A stretch of 64,000 bases of DNA, taken from NCBI GenBank assembly GCA_964036155.1, contig OZ038422.1, positions 7,277,201 to 7,341,200 of the forward strand, written 5' to 3'. The first letter of the stretch is position 1; the number at the start of each line of letters is the position of its first letter. A program made the translations under genes and the position numbers. Shown here in pieces: positions 47,994 to 60,138 of the stretch. A model generated the notes under the pieces. It was given only the letters and a program-made list of their open reading frames with translations. It did no database searches and was not told the origin of the DNA. Source of the stretch: Diploscapter coronatus. Taxonomy: Eukaryota > Nematoda > Chromadorea > Rhabditida > Rhabditidae.

Positions 47994-48905
47994 GTTATCA
48001 TGACGATATTTTCTAGGATTGCGCGAAAGATTGAATTTCTAGATTTTACTTTCATGATTAGATTAAAATCCCATAATCAATATCATTAGGAAGTAACGAT
48101 AACATGAGAATATTCTCCTAGAGTTTCCAATTTCCTCACGCAAATTATTGAATTAGACATTTCTTTCTGGATGGCAAGTTTCGAAGCTTCTTCACTTTCA
48201 AATTGACTTGCTCATTCCTTCGACAAGTTGTGGTCTGATAGCAAAGTGACCGACTCATTGTTAGGCCATAATTCTTCGTCTCATTGTCAACTACAACATG
48301 TGTCGACAGAAAAGCTAGAGAATGTGAAAAAGAGAAGGACTAAATCCCTTGCAGAATCAGGCAAATCGAATCCTCTCCTGCATTCGTTTATTGCTAACTG
48401 TTTATCTCTTGATCGATGAAAATTTAGAGATCAAAAGATGTCCATCAGATTGCATTAGTCTCAAAGATAATTAGTTCTTGGGGATTTACGCAATGATGGT
48501 TGAGAAAATTGTCTTTCTTCACGTTGTCAGCTATGTTTTATTCACTATCAGTTACTCGCCCGCTTCTTCACTCAATTAGCGGCAATTTTCTTTTCTGCTC
48601 ATCTCGCTCAAGCATTCAATTGCTCGGCATCCTTCCATTTTAGGCAAGTTCTTCTACTAATCAAACGGTTTTCAAGTTTTTTTCTTCGTTGAGAATCCAA
48701 GTTTTCCCCGAATCTGGTTATTTAGAAGAGCAGCAGCAGAATCTCATCCAATCTCATATTGAACTTTCTTCTAATCCAAACAGCCCTTTTTCCAACGAAC
48801 TCATTCTCATTCCAGCGATTTTTTCATTATATTTTAGTCTGATATTAGTTGCATTTTTACCAATTCTTGCCAAAATCCGCTCTTAATAAATATTTTGCAT
48901 TTCAG
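47994..48905 (+). other. Intergenic region upstream of the ET-module gene
   Basis: About 0.9 kb of AT-rich DNA. Short open frames (for example 48228-48419) have no splice partners or recognisable motifs. The acceptor TTTCAG ending at 48905 starts the leader of the next gene. Confidence 0.5.
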
Positions 48906-48929
48906 ATATTCACTCTAATCAAGAAACCC

Positions 48930-51535
48930 ATGAATCAACTTGCCTGCATTTTATCAACAACCATATTTTTCTACTTAATTCCACTAATTTCATCTCTAAT
49001 GTGTCAGCAATGCTCAGGTGATCGATACGAGGGAAAAGTCAGGCAAGCCAATCAATTTTCAAGATAAGTTCTAGGGTGGACGATCGTCAGAAACTCCTTG
49101 CGACCTACCCCCAGCATATTTTCATCTTTGACTTTCCATTAGCTAAAAATGTTGCTCCTGCGAATATTGCCATAACTATGCGTCATTTTTGCGACCTAGC
49201 CTCGTATATTTTTTCGTTTGACGAAAGTGTTCCCTAGGATTGATTGTGCATTATCCTAATGATCCAACGATAATCGATTTCAGGTTATCTCGTGAAAAAT
49301 GTTGTAATGCCACGCCGGTTGAGTGCGAACCAGGAGAAGTGAGTTGAAATTAAATTTCGCAATGAATAATTTTTTTAAAATTAATAAATGGATTATTCGA
49401 TTATTTTGCATTACTTGATATTGAAAAATCAGGATCAGGAAAAGGATAATCCATACATCAAGAAAAATAAATAGATTAGAGAACACAGATCATGACGAAA
49501 CTTTTCGAATATCAATTCTCTATATCACTGATCATTTTTATCAGGTCAAAAAATGTTAAGCAGCACTCTGGAAGCTGGATATTCAAATTCAACAAAGATT
49601 CTTCGCTTGTCTTGTGAATTTGCTACATGTTTTTACGATCGAAAAATTCATTTCCCATTATAAAATGTGAGTGAAAAGTCAGAAATGGTCAAAATTCGAC
49701 TTTTCTCGGATAGAAACGGATCCACTTTTCAAATCGGAACGGGGACGAAAAAATTAGGGACAGTTAAAAAATGTGAACATTTCTGCCATATTTGCACCAA
49801 ATTAAAAAAAAAAAATGTTTAAATTGGGACGGACGAGAACGGGAAGATCCTCAAAAATTTGGAACGGGTAAACCTTTGCCATGTTTGTGAAAATATCAAG
49901 CTTCAAAGTGCTATCCAGTACTTGTAGACTTCAGTATCGTAATTCACGTAACCGAAAACACCCATTTGGAAAGTTAGTCGAGATATGTGCTTTTCTAATT
50001 CTGGGCAATCCTTATAAGAAAAGCAAAATTATTTTCATCGTTTTTCGGAACTTTGTGTCCAATACATTGAATTCAACTGATGGAAATGTAATACAAATAA
50101 TTTTAAACTTTCAGGCATGTTTGAGAGCAATGATATTTTCACCGTATAGTACCTTCTTTCTGTCAGGATGTCATCCACCAGAGGATAGTTTTAGAGGCAA
50201 GATCGTTTCTTTCCTAAAATATGAGCAGTAAATATCGTATCTGAACGATATAAAATATCATGTGTTTGCTGTTGAATGATTCTACCTCAAATTATTCTAC
50301 AAATTTTTTGAAAAATCATCTTCTAATTTGCTATTTTGAACGTGCGCAGCCTGTTTTGATACGTCACTAAATTCTTACTCGAAATTTTTATAGCCTCGCA
50401 TTGCCATTGCAGAGAAAAGAGAACGCTCAAGTATGACCGGTATCACATACTTTCTGAACTAACTCAATGAAACTAAATACAGCCACAAAGATGAACTTTT
50501 TGCCTCGAGAAATATTGCCATTAGTCTTCCTACGAAAATACATCAGCTATTTTTTTTCCAAAGTGGAGTGATAAATCAACTTTCACTATGTGTTATTAGA
50601 TCAATCGTTAATCGTATATAGTATAGTTGAGTTCTGTCTGACCCCGGAAGGCTGTAGAGGAGTATGTGCTGTGCGTAAGGAAAGCGATGAGTATTGATGA
50701 GCACGAAAACTTTATTAATAACAGTTTGAGGTTATTTATAGAGATCGGGGTGAGATATCTAAGGATGGATATGCAATTAGTGTGTAGTGATATTATTGTA
50801 CACTTCATGCCCTAACTAGTATAATGCGTAGTTCGATTTGCTTTTTATTGGTATTATGATTAGCGAAAAAAATCAACCGATGACAAGACTTGGCCTAGTT
50901 TTTCTTGCAAATCTATAGCCGTCTTCTAGTAGTGACTATGGAAGTAATCAGAATAAGAGTGGTAGAGGAAATGGGCCATAAAAGAATAGGTCGGTTTGCA
51001 GGGTGCGACCGCCACGAACTGCCCACTTATAACTCGTCCGTCAACCGATGCGTCTGTTTGGACGAGGAATGCCAGAACTACTTCCCTGGTTCCTGTGGCC
51101 TCATCACCTCACCCAACTCCCCTCCAATTCTCCCCTCCTCTGTCAAAGTTCCACTTCCGAAAAACTCATCCACTATCAAAAAGAAGCAGAAAGATGGACG
51201 GTAAGTCTCTTTGTAGAAAAACATTTCAACGAAAATCTAATAGTAAGCACGAATTGTTTTGTCAATTTTTTTTTTTAGAAAAGTGTAATATTCAATTAAA
51301 AAAAACTGAGATTCATTTTTCTGATTGAAATACAATATCAAAGAAAAATGCAATCACATCAATTTTTATGAAAAATTACAGAAAGCCTTCGACACCTCGC
51401 GCACCTCCAATTACGCCTTCTGACAAAAAGAGCCGTTCCAAAGTAAATTATTCTTCAAAGAATTTCAATACCTCGCCCATAATTTTGATACTACTCAATA
51501 CAATAGCATTGCTATGTTTCACAAGAATAATTTAA
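48930..51535 (+). CDS. Secreted ET-module-like cysteine-rich protein with C-terminal GPI-anchor-like tail
   Basis: Five exons: 48930-49042, 49284-49338, 50115-50196, 51002-51200 and 51382-51535, giving 200 residues with every phase matching. An N-terminal signal peptide (about 1-23, ILSTTIFFYLIPLISSL) precedes a cysteine-rich domain. The domain reads CQQCSGD, EKCCNATPVEC, GEACLRAM, LSGCHPPED, RCVCLDEECQNY. This pattern fits the nematode ET module, a small disulphide-rich extracellular fold. A Pro/Ser/Lys stalk follows. The last 20 residues (PIILILLNTIALLCFTRII) are hydrophobic with no tail after them, preceded by NFNTS, as in GPI-attachment signals. I therefore infer a cell-surface GPI-anchored protein. 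Introns 1 and 3 both use GC donors (CAG|GCAAGC and AGAG|GCAAGA). The acceptor TTTCAG 24 nt before the ATG may be a trans-splice site. The 0.8-kb intron 3 could hide another exon. The ligand is unknown. Confidence 0.75.
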
Positions 51536-54113
51536 CTTTTTTCTCTAGATTTATCACTTTTTTATTCAATGTAGGGCAACCTTTGATTCTTGACATGGAA
51601 GTGAATCGTATTTTTTCTTCTTTCAGAAGTATCAAAATTCCGATCATATTATTGGTTTAGACAGACAAATGCAGTATTATATCTATTTAGCAACGTTCAC
51701 ATAATAATTATTCTCCAAATCCATTTACTCATCTGAATATCGGATTGTGACGGGTTTCTACTGCTCCTCGCTTACTCATTTTGCAACTATTATATTGATT
51801 AGGAAATTCTTGTCAATTCAGATTAAACTATGAATGTCTAAACAAATCAAAGAGTTTGAATCGAATTTCGAAAACCTTAATTCATAACGAATGCACAGCA
51901 ATTCTGAAAAACAAAATCTCTTTTCACAAAGTGCTCGAATTCGAAGTTTCGTTCCCATTTCTGATCTGAACTCTTGTAATTTTATCATCAAAATAGATCT
52001 GATTTGTACAAAAAATGGATTATTTGGAAATCAATAGATACCACACTATGTTTTTCTGTTTAAAAAAATAACTTAGAAAACATAATTCGAATCGACAAGA
52101 ATTTTCTGACAAATCTCTAGCATCCTTTTTTTGTAGATTATTTCTCTTAGATTCGACTGAATGAATACATATATGCAATGAAAGGAAGAAATTACCCAAA
52201 TTTACTTCGCAAGCAGTACTCAAAGGTATAATTGGCTAGGAAAATTAGGCAGTAATTCTTTCAAGTATACTTTCCATTTACTTACTAATGTAATTCAACC
52301 TTACTAATCCCAATCGTTTTCTTTCACTTCCCCAGATCATAGAGATTGTAGCGTTCTAGAAAAACGACTAATAGCTAGGGGAATCTCCTCACTTCTTCTC
52401 TAATCTGCTTGTTTTTGTGCCTCCCTGCCCCTTCCAGCCTGTTCTGCTTCTTTTCTCATCTTTATTCCTTCTTCAATTGTGTCTGCTTCTGCTTCTTCTT
52501 CTCAATTCTTCTCCTGGACAGTTGAATTGTGTGAATTCCCTGTCATTTCGGTGTTTCTCTTTGCTTTGCTGCTTTGTGTTTGTTCGAAATGTTATTTCCT
52601 TCTATCTTCTGTCTTTTTCTCGAAAAAGGCGGAGCTTCACCTTTCCTTTTCCTCTGCGCTCTCTCGCGCTATCTCCCCCTCCGGTGTTGCCCCTAAAATA
52701 TGGGTCGCGATTTCATCTCCTTCTTTTCCCTTCCATTAAGCCTACTCTTTCTCTGTTTATCTCATCCTCCTCTTCTCCTGTCTCTCTTGACCTCTCCCGT
52801 TTATCTCCCTTCTCTTTTTCTCTGTCATTTTCTCTCCCTCTCTCTCCCAATTCGCAAGATATCATCTAATTTTTCTCTCCTAAATTGGTTTTATAGATTT
52901 TTTTGTCTTGTAACTTACTAGAATGTTATGCTATTCGATTCTTTCCGTTCCATTTGCTTTTCAATATTCAATAAACCCTGCCCTCTGGCTTGCAGTCCGA
53001 AAAATCGATATCGCCTCGTTTATGCTGACGTAGCCCGTGTGGGAGAAAGAGAGACAGACACAGGGCGAGAGGGACGAAATGAGCCTCCCTCCTCCCCCAA
53101 ATTCGATGACTTTACTATTTTCGTCTCATCAAATTACATCATTTCTGTTATTTAGCAAATGCTCATCCATTTTTCAATCTATTTCAATGGGTAAGGCAGA
53201 AATTTAGGAAAATTGTGAAAATGCTTTCATGATCATTCGCATTTTTATTCGCACGTACATTTTGTCACTTCTATGAAAGAAGAAGTTTCATAGACCATGG
53301 ATTTACATGTTAATACTGCATAAATTATTCTTGTCACGAAAATATTTACTTTTCAATTTTTCCTATAGGTTTACGGAGCTGTCTCCAATTCACAAGCGGA
53401 ATTGTGATGCAAATTCGTATCGATTACGTCTTTCTCTTGGTTCTAGCTATCAATTATCAATTATTTCCCATTCTAATAGGATTCTTCGCTGTCTTATCTC
53501 ATGCAATCAGTATTCCTTCATTGTTCTCGCACAAATGAATACTAGCCATTCATTGGCCTTTTCAATCATTAGTATGCAAAATTGTAGATTGAACGACTCT
53601 AGTTGATTTCATCTTTGTAAGCGACTATCGATCGTTTACCATTTGCAGATCAAATTTAACTATTGGTCATAGACACACGTCAGCTTTCACACATCTCTCA
53701 GCGCTTACTCTCCTTCTCTTCTTGCATAAGGGCCCTTACAACCCATTTCTTCCACGTGTTCAATTTCTGCTTGTCCACTCTCTTCCCCCTAATCTTTTCA
53801 TTCTAATGCACTATTTCGCAATTCCCAAACATGCCAGCCTCTGCCATTTTCATACTCGACCTTTCTGCCTACGAGTCGTTACCATAGCGAATAATCTCTT
53901 TTATCACCTAAAAAGTCTACCCTTTGTCTTTTTCTCGTAGTGTTTTGTTTTTATTTTATCCCCTAAATACTCATCTTCATTTTTCCCTTCAGGTTCCAGT
54001 CCTCTGCTTGCCTTCAGCCACTTCTGGTTGTCACTTGCAAATTCGCCTTGCGACTTCGCTTGGCTAAGAAGAATATTCGATAGAATCAATATTATTTTTG
54101 AACCTTGAACTGA
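51536..54113 (+). other. Upstream region of the CREB3-like gene, pyrimidine-rich
   Basis: From 52.38 to 53.06 kb the plus strand is a dense CT tract (TCTCTCTCCC and similar). Open frames here (52417-52869 and its shadows) are Leu/Ser/Phe-rich products of that bias. The rest is AT-rich with no supported exon. The CREB3 promoter or 5'-UTR introns probably lie here; no TATA box or other site stands out. Confidence 0.5.
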
Positions 54114-57100
54114 ATGGATTGCTTAATGGACTACGAGGGAACGGATTTCGGCATCGGATTCTCGGACGCGTTTTTGCTGCAGGGCAACGACCCTTCCTTT
54201 GGATGCCAGGACACTGACTTGTGCTTCGACTTCGACAATTGTGGAAACAAATCGAGTGAGACTGCTTTTTGTTTGTTCATTGAAGCAATTCTCCTAGTCA
54301 ATTCATTGAAATTTGATACTCACTTCCATTAGACATTCCATGGACTAAAGTAACAGAATTGATTCCTGAAAACCAAATGACTCCTTACACGGGTATATAG
54401 TTTTAGCCCCGATTGAAGACTCCTATGCCGACGATTTGCTCGGAAAATTGGACGTAGAAGAGCAGCAGCAGGAAAACCCCTCGATTTATTTGGACTCAAA
54501 CTATGCAAATGGGCAGCCAGAATGCTACGATGCCGGAATTTCATCACCCAGCCTCTCACCTAATAGAGGAGGATCCAGCTCGCCCACCGACACTACCTCG
54601 TCTGGATCGGAGGCCGATGGTTAGAATTTCTAACGTATTCTTTGAGCTTTGATCGAAAATTATACCTCCGTCGAAAATGAACAATTTTCGATCTACGAAT
54701 GCATAGAAATTCATGGAAAGCAACACACAGCAAATACCTCGCACATTTATTGAATTCGTTTCAGCATTTTACGCGAACGACAATTTCTTGTACGGGAGCG
54801 GACAGGACTGGGACTATTCGCCCAACAATGAGGTGCTTCAGATTGAAACAGTGAACACTGCAGGACCGCAAAAACCGACGACATATTCGATGCACAAAAC
54901 AGTTGGAAATGGCACTAATCAGAAAGTACGAATAAGCAGCTCTTTGACAAAAGATATTTTTCTCATCTTAGGTCTCTGCATATCGACTCTCCTCAGTCCG
55001 CAGCAACCAGTCGGGCACATTTGTGCTGCGACGACAGCAGAATCTCCAGGCCAACCGATCCTTGAACCGCACCGCTCAAGTTGTCAGATTCAGTGAGATT
55101 TTCATCTAATCCCTTTTATTTTGCTGGGAATTTTCTTAATTTCGATATTCATCATTTATTCATGCGAAACCGGCCTCTCTATCGCAAACTTCATTCCATC
55201 GATGCATGCAGACAGACAGAGAACAAGCGATTCTGCATCCCTGTGGCTGCGCAATAAAATCTCGGCCTCTCTTTCTATTCATCCCTTGCGACTCCAATCA
55301 AGATTATGAGAGATTTTATCGCGATATCTATTCATTTTCAAAATTCGCTCCTTTGTCAAATTGAAAACGAGAATTTTTGATATTATTTCGTTTTAATTGG
55401 AGAGAATCCAACTGAAAGAGAATTCATAAATCATGCAATGTCAAATAATCAAGTTCTGTCATCGAAATAAGACGGTAGTTTTTGCGCATTTCGCGTCGAA
55501 TCTAATCGAGAGGACCTTGAAGTACCTTGACCTGGGATGAATCCCCTCTCCTCTAATGCCGCTGCAATGCCCCCACTCACGCACGAGTTCAGACCAACAG
55601 TCGAATAGTCGAATTGACCTAGCCTAGCGCCTAGCAGTGGTCCTTCCTTCTTTTCTTGTGTCCTGTCCCCTTGTCCTTTCTCGATCCTTTCATTTTCCTA
55701 TTTACCGACCTTCAATCGAACGGACGCGAATCGCAAGAATTCGAAATTGGAAATAAGAAATTCGGGACAAATGCGCGCAGCAAGTCCAGTCCCCGAAAAC
55801 GATAAAAAAGCGTGAAGTTGTATGTATGTATGTAGGGAAGGAGAAATATCGATCCAAAATCCATGTTTGCAAACACGGAGAAGTGGCAACAATGCAAAAA
55901 CTAATACACGGAATTGGTCTTGTCTTGATCCGACTGATTGAGTTGTTGTTTGGTTTTATTCCTGGCATTGGCAAAAAAGACGCCTCAATCGATTGTGATT
56001 GTGAGTTATCTTTTGTCTGACTCATTGAGATCGAAAAAACGGAGTGCAAGAAGCGACTGGATAATGTTCTATTGAACCCACTTTCGAACGCCAACTGTTC
56101 TAACCTAAAAACAAAATCCCAAGAAATAAAACATTCTCCACCGATAAAAATACAACAATTATATCATGCGATTCTATTCTTTCCATTTATCACTTCGAAA
56201 AGTTCTTGTGATAACAATCGAACAAAGTTTTCCAACAATTTAACAAATTCGGAAATCACGCAGGAATTAGTAATGTTTGTGCATTGAAACGATCAGAAAT
56301 TGCGCACTACTGAACATGAAATGATGAATATGAAATAAAAAAGGAAAATAGAAAATTACAACAAAAAATAATTCAGAGCCAGCAACTAATTCTGCCCTAC
56401 GAGCAAATCCTTCTTCGCTTTCCCTGTCGTCCACTGGATCTGCTTCTTCCTCTTCATCATCATACAGTTCACAACCATCCAGCGGTCCTCTTATCAAAGT
56501 TGCGTCGAGTAAGTAAAAGATTAGAAAGATAAATAATTGTTCAATAATTAGTCGAAAAACTTAATCCAATTCCAAAACTCCTGAAAGATTATCTCAATTC
56601 CGATTCTCAAAATCTCCATTCAACCCATAGCTTTTCAACATAAGGGTTGTTCCAGTTTCCATTCAATCTCATGTTCACTCTACTAAAAACTATAATTTGA
56701 AGTAAATCGAAGTTGTAGTTTGGAAATCTGTCCGAATTTTTGAGTTGAAGAAACATTTTTTAGCATCATCTAAAGATCTAAATGTGCTCAACAATCATTT
56801 TTCAGATGATCGTAACAGAAAGTACCCAGCTCTCGTTCTGACAGAAGAAGAGAAGCGGCTGTGCAAGAAGGAAGGCATCGTTCTGCCCGAATATTACCCA
56901 CTAACAAAGGCGGAGGAACGTGATCTGAAGAGAATCCGAAGGAAGATCAGAAACAAGAGAAGCGCACAGACCAGCAGAAAGAGAAAACAGGTACATTCTT
57001 TTTTTTGTTCTACTTTGATGATTTTCACAAAATCACGTAAGGCTATCGACATATCCAGCTATTGCCTTGCGCAATTCTTCACCCGCTGACCTCTATCATT

Positions 57101-58851
57101 TTGTGAGTTTGCGTCCATAGATAAATTCTTGTGACTCCCGAAAAATAAACATCTCGTGCCAGTAGGCACTGCGCTGCATTGCAATCATTCTCGGATAGCT
57201 GCCCAGACGATATCTCCATCTGACTCTGACCGTCTCTTTCTTTAATTCCATTGTTTACCTATCGTCGAGTCTGGTTTGTTTTAGTAACCTAGTACTCTAT
57301 TTATGTAAGGAGAGTGGTGAACTGTCCATCGATCGATTCGGACTGTAAATAAGCACAATAGCCAGTGGTAAAGAGGAAAAATCACAACTTTTTAATGGAT
57401 CTTGAACAGTCGTACTTTTTCGATTCTTTACTAATTCCTACAGTTCGAACTAAGTGTACGAACTAAATCGAATCATCGGTCAGTCAAAATCCAATTATCT
57501 CCAACGAAGAAAAGCGAAAGAAAAAACAAGCAATCCTAGCTTCGAACAGACCGTGTGTGTGTGTGTATCCAGTTTTTCTCGTTCTCACCGTTCTATAAAA
57601 AGCTGCGAAGCCCCTCACTGTTCAAGATAATTTGCGCTAGAGATTGTTCTCGAACAGAAATTGCACGATTACTTTTCTCGCAGACATAACATTTGATCCA
57701 GCGATAAGACTTTTGACAGATTCCAAGATAAACTCGGGCATTTTCATTATTGATAGGAAAGTGACAGTTCGAATGTCGAACACAAGCATAGGAACTCTTG
57801 AAGGTGATTGACAGGTCAATGAAGGGTGATAAAAGAAGTGCATAGGGGTCGCTTTCAAAGGAGACGTTGATTCCAAAACTGATAAGAAGATGAAACAAAC
57901 GATGAAAATGGAAAATGCCTAAAAGTACAAAACTTTCAGGACTACATTGAACAACTCGAAGACAGAGTGGCCGATTGCAGCCAAGAGAATCAAGAACTCA
58001 AGGCCCAAGTCGAGTTGCTGACCCGTGAGAATCAGGACTATGCAGCTCAACTCAGAAAATTGCAGGCAGCACTCGCACAGGTAAATCATGGAGTTGCTGC
58101 AAGTCAGACCATTGACGGAATTAGTTGCAGAGCACTCGCCGGGGCACTCAGGCCAGCACCTGCCTCGCAGTTCTGCTGCTCTCCGTCTGCATCCTCGTAG
58201 CTCCTCACATCAATCCGCTTGCCAAGAAGCCACAGCGGATGGCTCTCGAAGCCGAGGAGGCCATCAGAGAGGCTGGCAGACAACAGCCTAACATGAACAT
58301 GAGCGAGGTCACAAGACATGGTAAGAAATACTCGTACGACGATAAGTCTTGAAAAATACAACTTTAGCAGTTCGCTCACGCACTCTAATGGAGTATGTAG
58401 CGACAGCGAAGGAGCCACAGTGCCCACCAAAGACTGCGCTCGGGCAGGAAAAGGACATGGACATCAAGAAGGACCAGGACTGGATTGTGGAGATCAAACA
58501 GGAAGAAGATTTGGATGGACCGCCAATTCTCACGACGCAACAGACGTTCACTGCTAGAGGAAGTCAACGGCCTACGAAGAATTACAAAACACAGGTTAGG
58601 TTTGGAAGAAAAGGACCAAGGTTATTCCTTCAATTTTATAGAATGTCAAATACGAGTATCTGCCCTCCGACGACTATTCTCCTCCTGTCAAACAGCTCCG
58701 TTCCTCCCATCCATCGATTGTGCCGATTTCCCAAGTTCAACCCAATACGAGTAGGCAACTTCTCGTCAATCACACCAAGGCGCCAGACGGTCGAGGACAG
58801 AGCGGATTTTTCTATGCAAATGGAAGACGTTTGAAAGCCCAGTTGTATTGA
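54114..58851 (+). CDS. CREB3/CREB3L-type membrane-bound bZIP transcription factor
   Basis: Ten exons: 54114-54255, 54407-54619, 54765-54925, 54972-55092, 56377-56508, 56806-56990, 57940-58080, 58131-58320, 58368-58594 and 58642-58851, giving 573 residues. The acidic, Ser-rich N-terminal half (1-260) is the likely activation region. The family's conserved lead-in follows ([20 protein letters not shown], then [12 protein letters not shown]), then the basic region [16 protein letters not shown] (about 303-318) and a leucine zipper (319-365, [20 protein letters not shown]). One membrane segment (about 375-392, [14 protein letters not shown]) comes next. About 40 residues later, on the luminal side, RSRTL fits the site-1 protease RxxL motif. 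The factor should sit in the ER, move to the Golgi under stress or secretory demand, and release its N-terminal bZIP part to the nucleus. Exon 2 could instead begin at 54401. AATAAA lies 88 nt after the stop. C. elegans relatives include crh-2 and let-607; I do not choose between them. Confidence 0.93.
57553..57566. repeat. (GT)n microsatellite in CREB3 intron
   Basis: Seven GT units lie in intron 6. Confidence 0.9.
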
Positions 58852-58938
58852 TTTCAATTATTCTTTCGTATTCTTTACCTGATTGTTTGTAGTCGTAGTT
58901 GTGTGCCAAAAATAACCTATTCTGGCTAGTATCCCACT

Positions 58939-58944
58939 AATAAA
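58939..58944 (+). terminator. Poly(A) signal AATAAA of the CREB3-like gene
   Basis: AATAAA on the coding strand, 88 nt after the stop codon. Confidence 0.6.
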
Positions 58945-60138
58945 TAACCTGTTGTTCACTTCTAATCACTAGATTATTTATCCTGCAAAATTCTATTATT
59001 CTAGAGCACCAGACAATAAGATATTCTCAAAATGTTTACTCCTATCTATCAACACACTTCATTATGCATAGACTATTGTTGTTATGATTGATTGTTATCG
59101 CAATGCTGAAATCATTTGTTGATTGTGAATTCTATTCATTACTGTATGCACGACTTTTATCCTCTCATATAATCTAAATTTATCTATCATCACATAAATT
59201 TTCCGCTTTTTCGGGTTTATTATTCAATTTCATTGTTCGTCTGTAATTCGAGTATTTATGATAATCTATCCATTTCTTGTAAATTAATTGTTGCTGTCTA
59301 TTTATCTAACTGTTTTGACATCCATCTTTTTTTTTTATCATCCAAGAGCCTCTTTAGTTTTCAATGTTGCCGAAGGGTTGGGCTGTGGAATTTTCTTTTA
59401 TATTTGGATTTAAATCATATTTTGTAAAATATCATATGAAAAATATTTTACTAAATAAATAACAATAAATTGAATTTTTCAAGGCACTAAAATATTTTGA
59501 GACCATGTTTCAAATGAGCAATAAAGCAATATGGGTGTAAGTGCATGATGATTTCGGCAGACTAGTCGGTTAAATTAAATTAAGTAGAACTACAGAATGT
59601 TTGAAAAATACACGTAAACTGGCTGATGATTAGGATAGAGTTATGTCAAATTATGGCAATGATTCCAAGTAAAAGTGACATTGATGAAAGCGAAAAGAAG
59701 GAATATTATTATTATTGCATAATTAAACTTGAATTTCATGGAAATTATTAGGTAGTGTAAACTCAATTGAATTAAATGCAGAAGATATAGTTTCGCTGCA
59801 TAACTAGGTAAAATATGCAACATTTTCTTTGGTATTCTATAGCAGCAGCGAGAAAAGTTTAGAAACGCATTTTTATTTGGAAAAGACTTTGCCTACGAGG
59901 CACTAAATTGATTAAAATTTGATTTGACCATCCATATTAGTTTCTCTTAACATGCATGCTAAATTCCATCGGTAAGGATTTCGGCAAAATGAGTAAATCT
60001 AGCAAAGGATACAATTTCTGCGTTTCTAAATTTTTGCCTGCCAGTGTCTTTCAACAATCTTCTGCATTCAAGCCGAAATGTTATCTTACTTTTCATTTTC
60101 ATTGTACGCCATAAATTACCGACATTTAGGAATACCAT
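58945..60138. other. Convergent intergenic region between CREB3-like and PIGN
   Basis: AT-rich with no supported reading frame. A minus-strand AATAAA-like signal near 59869, about 270 nt after the PIGN stop, may end that transcript. The two genes are convergent. Confidence 0.5.

Noticed and set aside
52417..52869. Plus-strand frame starting with a Leu-rich stretch like a signal peptide
   Set aside because: The whole frame is Leu/Ser/Phe from a CT tract, with no domain and no downstream exon.
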